In this document: one piece after another, positions 1 to 7,465 of the stretch
Numbering within the stretch: the stretch's first letter is position 1
Layout: each line of letters starts with the position of its first letter
From: Euperipatoides rowelli
Taxonomy: Eukaryota > Onychophora > Udeonychophora > Euonychophora > Peripatopsidae
Assembly (NCBI GenBank): GCA_003024985.2
Contig: PXIH01S0002312.1
Length of the DNA stretch: 10,747 nucleotides
Reading direction: 5' to 3' (one strand)
Notes under the pieces: model-generated
What the model was told of the DNA's origin: nothing
Seen by the model: only the letters and a program-made list of their open reading frames with translations
Database searches by the model: none
Translations under genes and position numbers: made by a program

Positions 1-601
1 AATTTTTTTTTAGTAAAAATCTTTGAAAATCAATAATTAAAAAAAATTAAAAAAACCTGTTACATTTGACCTTTAAATTCCTAGCTAGAATGATGGTGTT
101 TCCTTGTACTTCCTACCATAATTTTGAGTTTGAATGTCCTAACTTAAGGGAATAAAGAAGCACATAAGCAGTCATAGGGGTAGATAGATTTAAGTGCTAT
201 GATGGATTATAATAATGTTAGATTAGCTAAATTCACTTGTGTAAAACTACGGAATCATATTATAAATAATGTTTTAGATTCCTAATGTATCAGTTACTAA
301 AACAACCCCATATCATTGCTGAAGCCAAAACAATCCCATATCATCACACTGCCACCTAATAACTGTACAGCAAGATTTATAGGTTTGGATGGAACTTGTA
401 AACTGTCTGATGACTAGTGTCTGATCCAAACATTTAAACCTTGATCTCATATTATGAAAACAAGACATGAGACCAATCTTCAGAATCAAGGTAAACTAGC
501 CTTCGCCTAGTTTGCCAAGCCATTTGATCCTAAAGTGGCTTTGCATTCAACAAAGGCTTCTTGGCTGAATACAAAGCATTGTATACAACAATGATATCTT
601 A
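1..601. other. AT-rich left flank without a recognisable gene
   Basis: No long coding frame with protein-like composition is visible on either strand. The only structures noted are an imperfect direct repeat at 299-344 and a short hairpin at 493-513, with arms AAACTAG and CTAGTTT around a 7-base loop. If the minus-strand frame at 602-835 is a terminal exon, this stretch would hold its 3' untranslated region, but no convincing polyadenylation context was identified. Confidence 0.5.
299..344. repeat. Short direct repeat, 18-bp units 28 bp apart
   Basis: The unit AAAACAACCCCATATCAT at 299-316 recurs as AAAACAATCCCATATCAT at 327-344, one mismatch in 18. It looks like a small local tandem duplication. 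No function is suggested. Confidence 0.75.
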
Positions 602-835
602 TTAATCAACTTCAAGATGATATATCCTATTTCTCTCTAGGGCATGGACTGAATTCTGGAAGCCAAACTGGCTTGGAATTTTAAGCTTGTCCAAATTTAT
701 CATAGCAGATGCTCCTCCACTATTATTTAACCTTACATCATTATAAGCTGCATCCAACCCCTTTTGAATTGGTAAACCATTTATATCCCAGTGGTATGTT
801 GAAATTAATATAGGTGGTAAAAAGAATGAAAATTT
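602..835 (-). CDS. Putative 3'-terminal exon or exon remnant of an unidentified host protein
   Basis: An open minus-strand frame of 77 codons ends at a TAA (602-604) and is bounded upstream by an in-frame TGA (836-838). It has no early ATG, so it would have to be entered by splicing. The translation has balanced, protein-like composition, unlike the F/L/S/N-rich chance frames around it. Recognisable stretches are YHWDINGLPIQKGLDAAYND, then NNSGGASAMINLDKL, then FGFQNSVHALERNRIYHLEV just before the stop. The Trp-Asp-x-Asn-Gly and LDAAY pieces faintly recall hemopexin-type repeats, but I cannot assign a family. One possible splice acceptor is the AG at 761-762, which keeps the frame (next codon GGG), but its pyrimidine tract is poor. 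It could instead be an exon of a decayed gene or a chance frame. No partner exon was firmly identified. Confidence 0.4.
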   Translation of the reverse strand, partial: KFSFFLPPILISTYHWDINGLPIQKGLDAAYNDVRLNNSGGASAMINLDKLKIPSQFGFQNSVHALERNRIYHLEVD

Positions 836-838
836 TCA

Positions 839-1502
839 ATTCTAAACTATGCTGATGTTTTTTACTGAATAAACTATAGTGGGAAACTCCACATATGATT
901 TGGATGTTTGTAGCCTATTGTATTTTCATATTAAAGGTTCTTCATAGCAAAGAAGTGAAAGTGTGTAGGCACAATCAAAAGCACTCTAATGATTTTTAAA
1001 ATTAACATAAGTTTTGAGTATTTCTTTTAATAATAATTACAGATGATTATAAATAGCTGATCATCTTTAATTTGCACATGCCTGACTGTGTATAATTCTA
1101 CAGAGAGCTATTCATATATAATTTATGCATTGAATAACTTTGTGTAGAAGTATAGTTTCCGGCTAAACTAAATCTGGGCCTCATTAGGATCTTTTGGAAT
1201 ATAAGTATATAGGATGTAGCTCAGAATAACACAGGTTTCATTTTATATCGGTAAAAAAAAAAAATTAAATACAAGATTGTTTATTGTTAATTTTGGTCAA
1301 TTTATGATTTCCAACTTACTCTTCCCAGAAAACTTCATTTGAAATACAATATGATATATTTAAAATTATATCAAATACATTTTATAATTATATGATTGCA
1401 AAACAAGTATTCAAAATGAAGTTTGTCTTGATAAGTTATGAACCAAATTATAACTCATAATAACAACAATGAGCTCCATTTAAAACAAAAATGAAGAGAC
1501 TA
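839..1502. other. Non-coding AT-rich stretch
   Basis: No frame with protein-like composition, no RNA gene and no clear transposon end is seen on either strand. A run of twelve A residues (1253-1264) is the only notable feature. If 602-835 is a real exon, this would be intron. Confidence 0.45.
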
Positions 1503-1626
1503 TTAACCTATTTCACTCTTTGATTCAGGAATTAACCCTTTCCTTAAATTATTTCACCCTTTGATTTGGAAATTAACACTTTTTTTAAGGATGTGGTTAA
1601 TTTTCAAATCAAGGGTGAAATAGTTA
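1503..1626. repeat. Tandem plus inverted triplicate of a ~35-41 bp unit, able to form a hairpin
   Basis: A unit beginning TTAA and containing TATTTCACCCTTTGATTT then ATTAAC occurs three times. Copy 1 starts at 1503 and copy 2 at 1544, in direct orientation with a 41-bp period. Copy 3 is inverted at about 1595-1626, where the plus strand reads AATCAAGGGTGAAATAGTTA. Copy 2 and copy 3 form a long near-perfect stem around a loop of about 17 bases. The TTAA edges are suggestive of a small TTAA-type transposon relic, but this is inference. Confidence 0.75.
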
Positions 1627-2399
1627 AAATGCACAATTAATTCTGCTAAAATATTAATTATAGTATGAGGAAAATCAATTTACCACATCAATAAGTCTGT
1701 AAGGTAGGCCTACATGCCTCATAACAGACTTGCATTCACTAAAGCAGACATTGTCAAACTAAGTCAACAAAATGTTTTTGTTTCAATAATGATCAATTTA
1801 CTGATGGAATGATTTATTGTGGTTCTACTCTTTTATCTTTGTGTTAAAAAAAGTCTACATGGGAGAAAAAGCAAGCCATTCCGAAAAATTTGCTTCTGAT
1901 CAACAAATCTCAATTGCACATCATGTGAATAGCCATTAAGACTCGTTATAGTTTTTTTTTTTTACTTTTTTTGAAAGACCTTGATTTTAGCCTTGACGCT
2001 TAAGCCAAAGTAAAAATTAGGTTTATGCATGTCTTGATTATGGTGATATGGAAAATTCACTCATCTCTTGTGAACGGCGAATGAGTCATTAACCATAAAC
2101 ACATCATTAAGGAACAACCCATCAATAGTGCAAAAATTCTCCCAATTTTGAAGTGAAACAAAAGATCACATCTGCTTTACATTCAGTACTCTCTAATGCA
2201 CATCACAATAGATTGATTAAGCAGGTGCAAATTGTTCACACTGGTATAACTGGATTAAGTCCTTAGGAAAATCATAATTTTCCATAAGCAGAAATCAAAT
2301 TCTAATAAGGCTTATTCAATATAACACTGTTCCATTAGAGTCGGCAGTTGTGAAAATTTCAAAGTTATCAAAATGGCTTCACATTCTGAGTGAGTGGAC
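1627..2399. other. Non-coding left flank of the LINE
   Basis: No gene could be supported. A 34-codon minus-strand frame at 2061-2165 has a fairly protein-like translation (containing NDVFMVNDSFAVHKR). Another frame over the same bases is open to a similar length, so neither stands out. This sequence is presumably the host locus that existed before the LINE inserted at 2400. Confidence 0.4.
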
Positions 2400-2413
2400 A
2401 TCACCTTCTTTCT
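2400..2413. repeat. LINE target-site duplication, left copy
   Basis: ATCACCTTCTTTCT at 2400-2413 is identical to 10262-10275. It abuts the T-rich run (the A-tail of a minus-strand element) on one side and unrelated host sequence on the other. This is the arrangement left by target-primed reverse transcription. Confidence 0.75.
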
Positions 2414-2460
2414 TTTTTCTTTTTTTTTTATGGGGTTTATCCCAAAAAAAACTTTATTCA
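2414..2460 (-). terminator. LINE 3' end: AATAAA signal, short hairpin and A-rich tail
   Basis: Read on the minus strand, an AATAAA polyadenylation signal (2453-2458) is followed by a T-run. Then comes TGGGATAAACCCCA (2431-2444), which can pair TGGG with CCCA, and an A-rich tail with G interruptions (2414-2430) runs into the target-site duplication. A small stem just before the tail is a plausible recognition element for the reverse transcriptase. That role is known for some LINE 3' ends but is not shown here. Confidence 0.7.
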
Positions 2461-2752
2461 GATAACAAAACAAATTTAGTGAGACCAGCACCTACAAAAA
2501 GATGTCAGGATCAAGAAGTACACGGCTTGAACTAATACAATACCAAGCAAGTTCAATAGGTCCAAAATCAAAAAGGAAAACCCCCACTAAGCCTAACACC
2601 TGACATAAATCAGGAACGAAGAAACCCACAACTAAACATCATACAACCCATACATCAAAAAATCTAGCCATGTACTCATTATTCTATTTCTCAAAAAATA
2701 CAGAACTAGGCAACACCCTAAAATCATCCCCGGTCAGCTGCAAAATTTGCAG
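2461..2752 (-). other. LINE 3' region: ORF2 C-terminal tail or 3' UTR
   Basis: This minus-strand stretch lies between the stop that closes the CCHC-containing frame (2753) and the AATAAA signal. Frames are partly open but broken by several stops, and no motif is recognisable. It may be the decayed end of ORF2, the 3' UTR, or both. Confidence 0.5.
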
Positions 2753-3210
2753 CTAAAAATACTGCCAGGTCCTCAACCGAACATTAGAAAAAATACTAAA
2801 ATTTCTCATTTTCAATGCAACAAAATATATAATAAATAACAAGAGGAGAACCTTCTTATTTTGCATCCCAATAGTAATAGTGTCATACACATTATTATAG
2901 AAAAAATTAAAATTAAAAAATAACATTTTCAACCTATAATCACAAAAATATGTACACTGAAACAAAAAGTGATAGAGGGGTTCCCCCACGTTCAAAATGG
3001 GCAGTCAGCCATAATCTGAAAATTAAATCTAGCGACTAAAACGTTCCAAGTATATACAGAATTATTCAGCATTCTGAAAACAAAATCATAAATATTAGAG
3101 GCCACATAAAATAACTTAAAAACTTTATAGCTAGGTAACAACAAACTTAGATCAGGAGAAGGATATAATCCTGATCCAAAAGATTGACATATGCTTTGTA
3201 ACCAAAGCAT
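2753..3210 (-). pseudogene. ORF2 C-terminal segment with CCHC zinc-binding motif (zf-RVT-like), frameshifted
   Basis: The frame from 3210 reads LQSICQSFGSG near its start and ends in MADCPF at a stop (2992-2994). The next frame resumes at once with NVGEPLYHFLFQCTYF. Together these give a Cys (3001-3003), a second position where Cys is expected, a His (2969-2971) and a Cys (2954-2956). This is the C-P-x-C ... H ... C layout of the zinc-binding domain found after the RT in many LINEs. The break at the second Cys is explained by loss of one base, so the site is destroyed here. In intact elements this domain is thought to bind nucleic acid during target-primed reverse transcription. An in-frame TGA (3214-3216) lies just upstream within the foldback hairpin. 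Confidence 0.7.
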
Positions 3211-3225
3211 ATGTCAATCTTTTGG
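3176..3225. repeat. Perfect 23-bp inverted repeat with 4-base loop
   Basis: The arms 3176-3198 and 3203-3225 are exact reverse complements around TAAC. The right arm contains CAAAGCATATGTCAATC. The hairpin sits inside ORF2 between the GLALHEV-type segment and the CCHC motif. One frame runs across both arms apart from a TGA at 3214-3216, so it may be ancestral coding sequence that happens to be palindromic, a local foldback duplication, or an assembly artefact. Confidence 0.95.
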
Positions 3226-3267
3226 AAAATTAAAGGTGTCAGCAACATTCATATATCCATTTTCAAA

Positions 3268-3507
3268 CTACTTAAAACCCCCAACTATCGGAAAAAGGGT
3301 GGAGGGCCTATATGTAGGCTCAACTGGCTGAAGAACACTTAACAGCCTACCAAAATGTAAGAAACTTAGAAAATAAATAGCCTTTAGTACGTCCATCAAA
3401 AGACGTACCTCATGCAAAGCCAACCCACAATTCTTCACACTCTTGGTCAATTTAGACCTGGAAACAGGAACCAACCTTGTTCCCCATAAAATATGGCAAG
3501 TATACAT
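3268..3507 (-). pseudogene. ORF2 post-RT ('thumb'/connection) segment
   Basis: This open minus-strand block of 79 codons contains KNCGLALHEVRLLMDVLKAI. That matches the GGLGLP-type conserved block found after the polymerase core in L1- and Tx1-group LINEs. It is preceded on the minus strand (about 3650-3780) by another broken frame reading KKFADRTGSIANPSKTCIWY, which fits the RT motif after the catalytic box (F...G...N..K). The two blocks are in different frames with stops between them. Confidence 0.6.
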
Positions 3508-3786
3508 TGATAATTTTGATTTTAGTCAAAAGCGACACAACCTACCCCTAGCTGAGTCTCAATATACTTAAAATAGTTTACCTCATTGTCCTGAATCACA
3601 TTCCTTACTAAAATTCCTACATAAGGATGGGTGATCCTCAGGAACACCCCCGGAGCCCCGACCCCCACACACTATCAACCTGATTAGCATCAGGATACCA
3701 AATACATGTTTTACTAGGATTAGCTATAGATCCGGTACGGTCAGCAAATTTTTTTACCTGAAGAGCCTTATTTACATTATTTCACC

Positions 3787-4215
3787 CCCTAAAAAAATGG
3801 TGATATCATCAACATAATTATGATACCGCAGTAACAAAATAATCTAACGATGGCAAAAACACACCTATCCAAATAGCATTAAGCCCAATCAACAGGCTAT
3901 TAATAAATATCATGAAGAGGTTTGTGCTCAGGGGGGACCCTTGGGTAATCCCCCTGCGAACTGGAAATTTGTAAAACAATTTTCCCCTGTAGTTTATGGA
4001 CACATAATTGTTTAACACATAATTAATAATACCTCTGGATAAATTGGAATACCCAAACAACTTAATGATAGCAATAATAAGAAATTTATGGTCCACAAAG
4101 TCAAACGCCTTGTGCACGTTGACAAAAATTACCATTATTTCTCTATTTTTGGTCAACCTTGCATGATGAACAATCTGCTGAAGCATAATAATTGGCATAT
4201 AAATGGACCTCCCCT
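3787..4215 (-). pseudogene. Reverse transcriptase palm domain of ORF2, 3' half, catalytically damaged
   Basis: Reading leftward, the frame holds KGRS (4205-4216), the motif A region VNVHKAFDFVDH, motif B RRGITQGSPLS (3926-3958) and the catalytic box YVDD (3805-3816) followed by ITIFLGGE. In functional LINE reverse transcriptases motif A carries an Asp where this copy has Asn (AAC, minus strand, at 4118-4120). That is a single G-to-A change, and it removes one of the metal-binding residues. A stop interrupts the frame between motif B and YVDD: the frame read from 4198 closes at 3818, and YVDD continues in a shifted frame. The N-terminal half of the RT lies beyond the insertion, from 6954 onward. 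Confidence 0.88.
4118..4120 (-). other. RT motif A catalytic position: Asn instead of Asp
   Basis: The codon AAC encodes the first residue of the N-V-H-K-A-F-D block, where LINE reverse transcriptases carry a metal-binding Asp (D-x-x-K-A-F-D). This change alone should abolish polymerase activity. Confidence 0.75.
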
Positions 4216-4219
4216 TTAA
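4216..4219. repeat. TTAA target site, left side of insertion
   Basis: This TTAA borders the CCTTTGAGC terminus at 4220 and is matched by TTAA at 6950-6953. It falls at the codon immediately before KGRS of the LINE reverse transcriptase. Confidence 0.75.
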
Positions 4220-4318
4220 CCTTTGAGCTGTCGTGTGTCGTAATTTTTACGACTCATAGAATCCTATGTATAAAAGTTTCCAAATATATTTAATAATGAA
4301 ATGATTACACATATTTAT

Positions 4319-4366
4319 GTTCTATTTATTGTCAGGAATTAATTATATAAAGAAAAAAAATTCCAA
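4319..4366 (+). repeat. Subterminal repeat, copy 1
   Basis: GTTCTATTTATTGTCAGG, then an A-rich stretch and TCCAACAAACA, begins 99 bases inside the left terminus at 4220. The same series of blocks recurs at 4517 and at 6422. At 6422 it lies 102 bases inside another TTAA-bordered end. Confidence 0.8.
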
Positions 4367-4516
4367 CAAACATATTTTTTTTTGTGATTATATTTCTAAA
4401 AGTCACATTCATTATAAGCTTGTTAATACTGTACGCTAAGTTCAAATAATACATTGTTATATATTTCAAAATATATAACAGATAGAAAAAAACTTAAATA
4501 CAGGTAATATTTTTTT

Positions 4517-4560
4517 GTTCTATTTATTGTCAATAATTTTATTATATAAAGAAAAAAAAN
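4517..4560 (+). repeat. Subterminal repeat, copy 2 (partial, 198 bp after copy 1)
   Basis: GTTCTATTTATTGTCA at 4517-4532 is identical to 4319-4334. The following ATTATATAAAGAAAAAAAA is also shared before the copies diverge at an ambiguous base N (4560). Confidence 0.8.
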
Positions 4561-4897
4561 GATATTTTTTTACTCTCATCAATTTCTGAGGACATCATTA
4601 CAAGTGCACATTTTTTATAGGACCACAATAAATTTGAGATTTGATCCTATTGAATGATAAGAATGTTTCTGATATCTACCTTATGCTTAAAATATCTACT
4701 TTCTTTTAAAATACATAATTACATGAATGCATTTTTAAAAATATTTGAACATTTATTATTTATTAGCAGCCAAGCCCATCTTATTGATGGGTGTGGTTAG
4801 TGAATAAAAAATTAAAAAAATAGTTAGTTGAATCTGATTGCAATCCTTCACAAGTATTTAATATCCCATACCCCCATTTCCTCTTCTCATTCCTCTT

Positions 4898-5050
4898 GCC
4901 CAAATAAAAAATTTGCAGTGACTCCATTTAAAGTTATATTCAGATGCCTTTATTCATTTTTTTTCTTTTTTCCACTTACTCTCACTTCTCCCTTTCCTTT
5001 GCCCAATTTGAAAATCGTAGTGACTTCATTTTACTTGGACTTTGGTCAGA
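4898..5050 (+). repeat. Diverged direct duplication, ~103-bp period
   Basis: GCCCAAATAAAAAATTTGCA followed by GTGACTCCATTT (4898 onward) recurs as GCCCAATTTGAAAATCGTAG followed by TGACTTCATTTT (5001 onward). Both copies are preceded by C/T-rich sequence and end with TTCAGA- or GTCAGA-like sequence. Similarity is clear but well below identity, indicating an old local duplication. Confidence 0.65.
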
Positions 5051-5647
5051 TTAACACTACTTCACTTTATCCACCTCCCTTCTCTTCATCTTAATCAGGA
5101 TGTAAAATTTAAAGACTTTGTTATCAAATAACACCATCTCCTTCAAATCTCAATGTTGTATAGCTATTATAAAATTAATACCATTTTGATACTAATTTTA
5201 CATTTAGTGGCATAACTGTTTTATTAATTGTTAGAGGAGTTAAATTATGGCAGTAATAATATTTTCAAAACGTTGGTCAGAAAGAGAATGGTAACTTTGT
5301 TTTAAAAAAGAAGAAATTGAAATTGTTCATTTTTTGTATAAAGAAAATTAAGAATTTCAAATAAAAAAAAAGTTTCATGCTATGTTTTAGAGGGGGTAAC
5401 ATTTCTTGCATTCCCCAGTCAATTTTATCCAAGCCCAACTAACTTTTTTTACATTGGCCTCCTTTGTAATCTGGTATTTTAATTGTGATAATGTAAGCTA
5501 AACCGTGTTTCCCAGTTGTGTCAACATATTCAGACTTTTTACTTAATTCTGAGTTTGACAAAACAGTAAGTTACACAGTAAACTGTTAAGAAATCATTGA
5601 TTGTAAATTATTTTCCTGGTTTTAAGAGAAATTACTTCTCTCCTGAT

Positions 5648-5701
5648 TTGCGGTATTGTGATTGGGATTGTCTACTTTGCAGTAATGTGATTGGGAGTGT
5701 G
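5648..5701 (+). repeat. Two-copy tandem repeat, 29-bp period
   Basis: TTGCGGTATTGTGATTGGGA (from 5648) repeats as TTGCAGTAATGTGATTGGGA (from 5677) with two mismatches over the 20 aligned bases. It is a local duplication with no evident function. Confidence 0.8.
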
Positions 5702-6315
5702 GCTGTGGTGTCTTAATCAATCATTTAATCCAAAATCAATATAAAGTTTTTAGTCTTACAATTTACTGTACATATTGTTTTCAATATGAGGGTTTTCGTA
5801 TTTTGAATTAAGCATGTTAATGGTCAAGAAAAATTCATTTTGACCTCCCTCTTTTTTTTTTAAATCATAATTTTCTGTGACCCTACGTCTGTAAAATATT
5901 TGCTTCACAACAGCTTTGCATTTAATGAAAAGTGTCACTTCCTATTTTGAGAAACGCTTAAGAAAAAGGATAAATTAAAAGTACAAAAGCTGTAGTGGCT
6001 TCCATAGTGGACAATCAATTAAATCAATTGACATATTGCAGTTCTCACATCTTATGTTTGAGATAAAGAAATTCTCTGTATGTGAAAATAAATATCTCAG
6101 ATAATAGTACAGAGTGATAATGTACTGATAGCTTTATTATAACATTTCATGCAAAAAGCAAATATGTATCCCATGTACAAGTGAAAGAAAAGATCATGTC
6201 CGCTATAGTTTCAGTTTCAGGCTGTTGCCCATACTATTTGTTACAGAAATACATACTGCAAGGATCTTTGTGAGTAGATTAAATGTAGGGTCATAGAAGA
6301 AGTCAACTTATTTTA

Positions 6316-6319
6316 TTAA
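6316..6319. repeat. Internal TTAA bordering a second transposon end
   Basis: This TTAA precedes CCCTGCGGTCATCACGG at 6320, a second CCY-type terminus inside the 4220-6949 insertion. Confidence 0.5.
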
Positions 6320-6949
6320 CCCTGCGGTCATCACGGTCAAAAAGTTACATGAGTAGTCACGGTGTATTTGTCAGTTACATGTGTATAAATAAAAAATATA
6401 AAAAAACCTTAGTATTCTTTTGTTCTATTTTTTATCAGGAATTTTAATACCGGTATATATATTAAAAAAAAATCCAACAAACAGATTTTCTTTTATGAAT
6501 TTTTTTCTAAATGTCCGCATACAACCAAAATCATTTCAGCTCGTATTTNAAAAAAAGCCAGTTTATCTTACATTTTTCATTACTGTTTCTCTGTTGTTTG
6601 AGATAGAATTTTTTGGTTTTGATTTTTGAAATCTGCATTAAATTTCGATTTTAAAAATATATAAGTTTATTCCTAAATGGTTTATATTTGTATTATGCTA
6701 CCTGTAATTCAATATTATTACATCAGCGGTCGTGTGTTGTAAAAATTATGTCTGGGCGTCTTTTTACATATAATTCTAAAAAATAACTATAAAATGGGCT
6801 ATGTACATGGTAAAAACCTACCAATATTGTAGTGGGAAGTTATTTTAGGAATAGAAGGCAGAGATAAACACACAAGACCATACACATAGACACATTTTAT
6901 AAAAAATTGAATTTGCTGTAAAATTTAGGACAGCGCGATGGGTGGAAGG
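6320..6949. mobile_element. Second, related TTAA-bordered element copy (~630 bp) at the right part of the insertion
   Basis: This segment begins CCCTGCGGTCATCACGG right after a TTAA. The GTTCTATTT...TCAGGAATT...TCCAACAAACA blocks occur 102 bases inside, against 99 bases for the left end at 4220. The spacing and block order argue that both are left ends of one family in the same orientation. The segment ends at the shared right boundary (6949). It could be a nested or tandem copy, with 4220-4795 a truncated sister. A further motif CGGTCGTGTGTTGTAAAAAT (6728-6747) resembles TGTCGTGTGTCGTAATTTTT (4230-4249). Confidence 0.5.
6422..6475 (+). repeat. Subterminal repeat, copy 3
   Basis: GTTCTATTTTTTATCAGGAA, then an AT-rich stretch and AAAAAAAAATCCAACAAAC, parallels copy 1 at 4319. 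A CCGGTATATATAT insertion-like segment is found only here. The homologous stretch continues to about 6520, where ATTTTTTTCTAAATGTC matches ATATTTCTAAAAGTC near 4390. Confidence 0.7.
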
Positions 6950-6953
6950 TTAA
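6950..6953. repeat. TTAA target site, right side of insertion
   Basis: This TTAA follows the GGGTGGAAGG terminus and pairs with the TTAA at 4216-4219. LINE reverse-transcriptase sequence resumes immediately after it. Confidence 0.75.
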
Positions 6954-7462
6954 CACAAATGAAAAGGTGACAATACATTAGCCAAAACATTAATAAAATA
7001 ATTATTAAAAATATTAGCAAATAACTTTGATTCAAGGCCCTGAATATTAATGGGCCTGTTGCTGTCACTGGACAGATTCTGACTCAACAAAGCAGTCTTC
7101 TTTCTATGAAGAACTAGATAGGAATGAATAAGGGGGTTGTACACGAAAGGGCACTGTAGCCATTCATTGTACAACTTCTCCAAATTTTGTACAAACAAAT
7201 GTGATAACATACTAAACAACTTAACAGTGAGCAAATCGGGGCCCGGAGCACTCCCAAGATTCAACTGCTTAACCAAATTGTGCACATCCCTCTCAGTTAT
7301 AACAAAGTTAAATTGAGTCTGAATATCCTCATGAATAGGGAAACCAATAATACGCACAAACTCGCCATCAGGCTCACCCACAGAGCCATAAATCTTCATG
7401 AAATAAGAATACATATAATTTACTAGATCCAATCCAGTCACGTCGCTCTGACCATCGAACAA
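6954..7462 (-). pseudogene. Reverse transcriptase N-terminal part of ORF2, truncated by the insertion
   Basis: The 170-codon minus-strand block holds ITERDVHNLVKQLNLGSAPG with GSAPGPD at 7235-7255, the segment that opens LINE RT domains. Further on it reads SNRPINIQGLESKLFANI, with RPIN at about 7049-7057. It runs into the insertion right after NVLSPF, where the next expected element is the (F)VKGRS block, and KGRS is found on the far side at 4205-4216. The stop at 6950-6952 is supplied by the TTAA. A one-base frame change near the junction separates the two RT halves in addition to the insertion. Confidence 0.85.
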
Positions 7463-7465
7463 ATG

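Larger units (their letters stand above)
4561..6315. other. Interior of the TTAA insertion, no recognisable gene
   Basis: No transposase or other protein family is recognisable. Pyrimidine-rich frames around 4828-5094 are low-complexity (S/P/F-rich) and do not look like real protein. The stretch contains a duplicated ~50-bp block (4898-5050) and a short tandem repeat (5648-5701). It may be the body of a non-autonomous element or foreign DNA trapped between two transposon ends. Near 4777-4795, GATGGGTGTGGTTAG weakly resembles the right end GATGGGTGGAAGGTTAA at 6937-6953. Confidence 0.5.
4220..6949. mobile_element. TTAA-flanked non-autonomous DNA transposon insertion (piggyBac-type), composite
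   Basis: This 2.73-kb segment interrupts the LINE reverse transcriptase. It is flanked by TTAA on both sides and starts CCTTTGAGCTGTCG. Its right end, read inward on the minus strand, is CCTTCCACCCATCG, so only the outermost CCTT is clearly shared. TTAA target duplication with CCY-starting termini is characteristic of the piggyBac superfamily. No transposase frame is visible, so it would have been mobilised in trans. The left terminus also carries a 7-bp-arm hairpin (GTCGTAA / TTACGAC, 4237-4253). A second TTAA-bordered left-end copy lies at 6316-6320. The superfamily call is inference from ends and target site. Confidence 0.7.

Noticed and set aside
2061-2165. Minus-strand frame with NDVFMVNDSFAVHKR, a possible small exon
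   Set aside because: Only 34 codons, no convincing splice sites, and a second frame over the same bases is open to a similar length.
2350-2535. Plus-strand 61-codon frame across the LINE 3' end
   Set aside because: It spans the insertion junction and A-tail, so it is a chance frame.
4828-5094. Plus-strand 88-codon frame
   Set aside because: Ser/Pro/Phe-rich translation of a pyrimidine-rich duplicated sequence, with no motif. Best explained by base composition.
5756-5938. Minus-strand 60-codon frame inside the insertion
   Set aside because: Lys/Asn/Tyr-rich composition, no recognisable domain, and too short to be a piggyBac transposase.
6420-6629. Plus-strand 69-codon frame with hydrophobic content
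   Set aside because: It crosses an ambiguous base and lies in AT-rich transposon subterminal repeat. Phe/Leu/Ile richness reflects T-rich DNA.
4220-6949. Group II intron or self-splicing element interrupting the RT gene
   Set aside because: No intron-encoded protein and no recognised intron domain structure was seen, and the TTAA borders with CCTT ends fit a DNA transposon.
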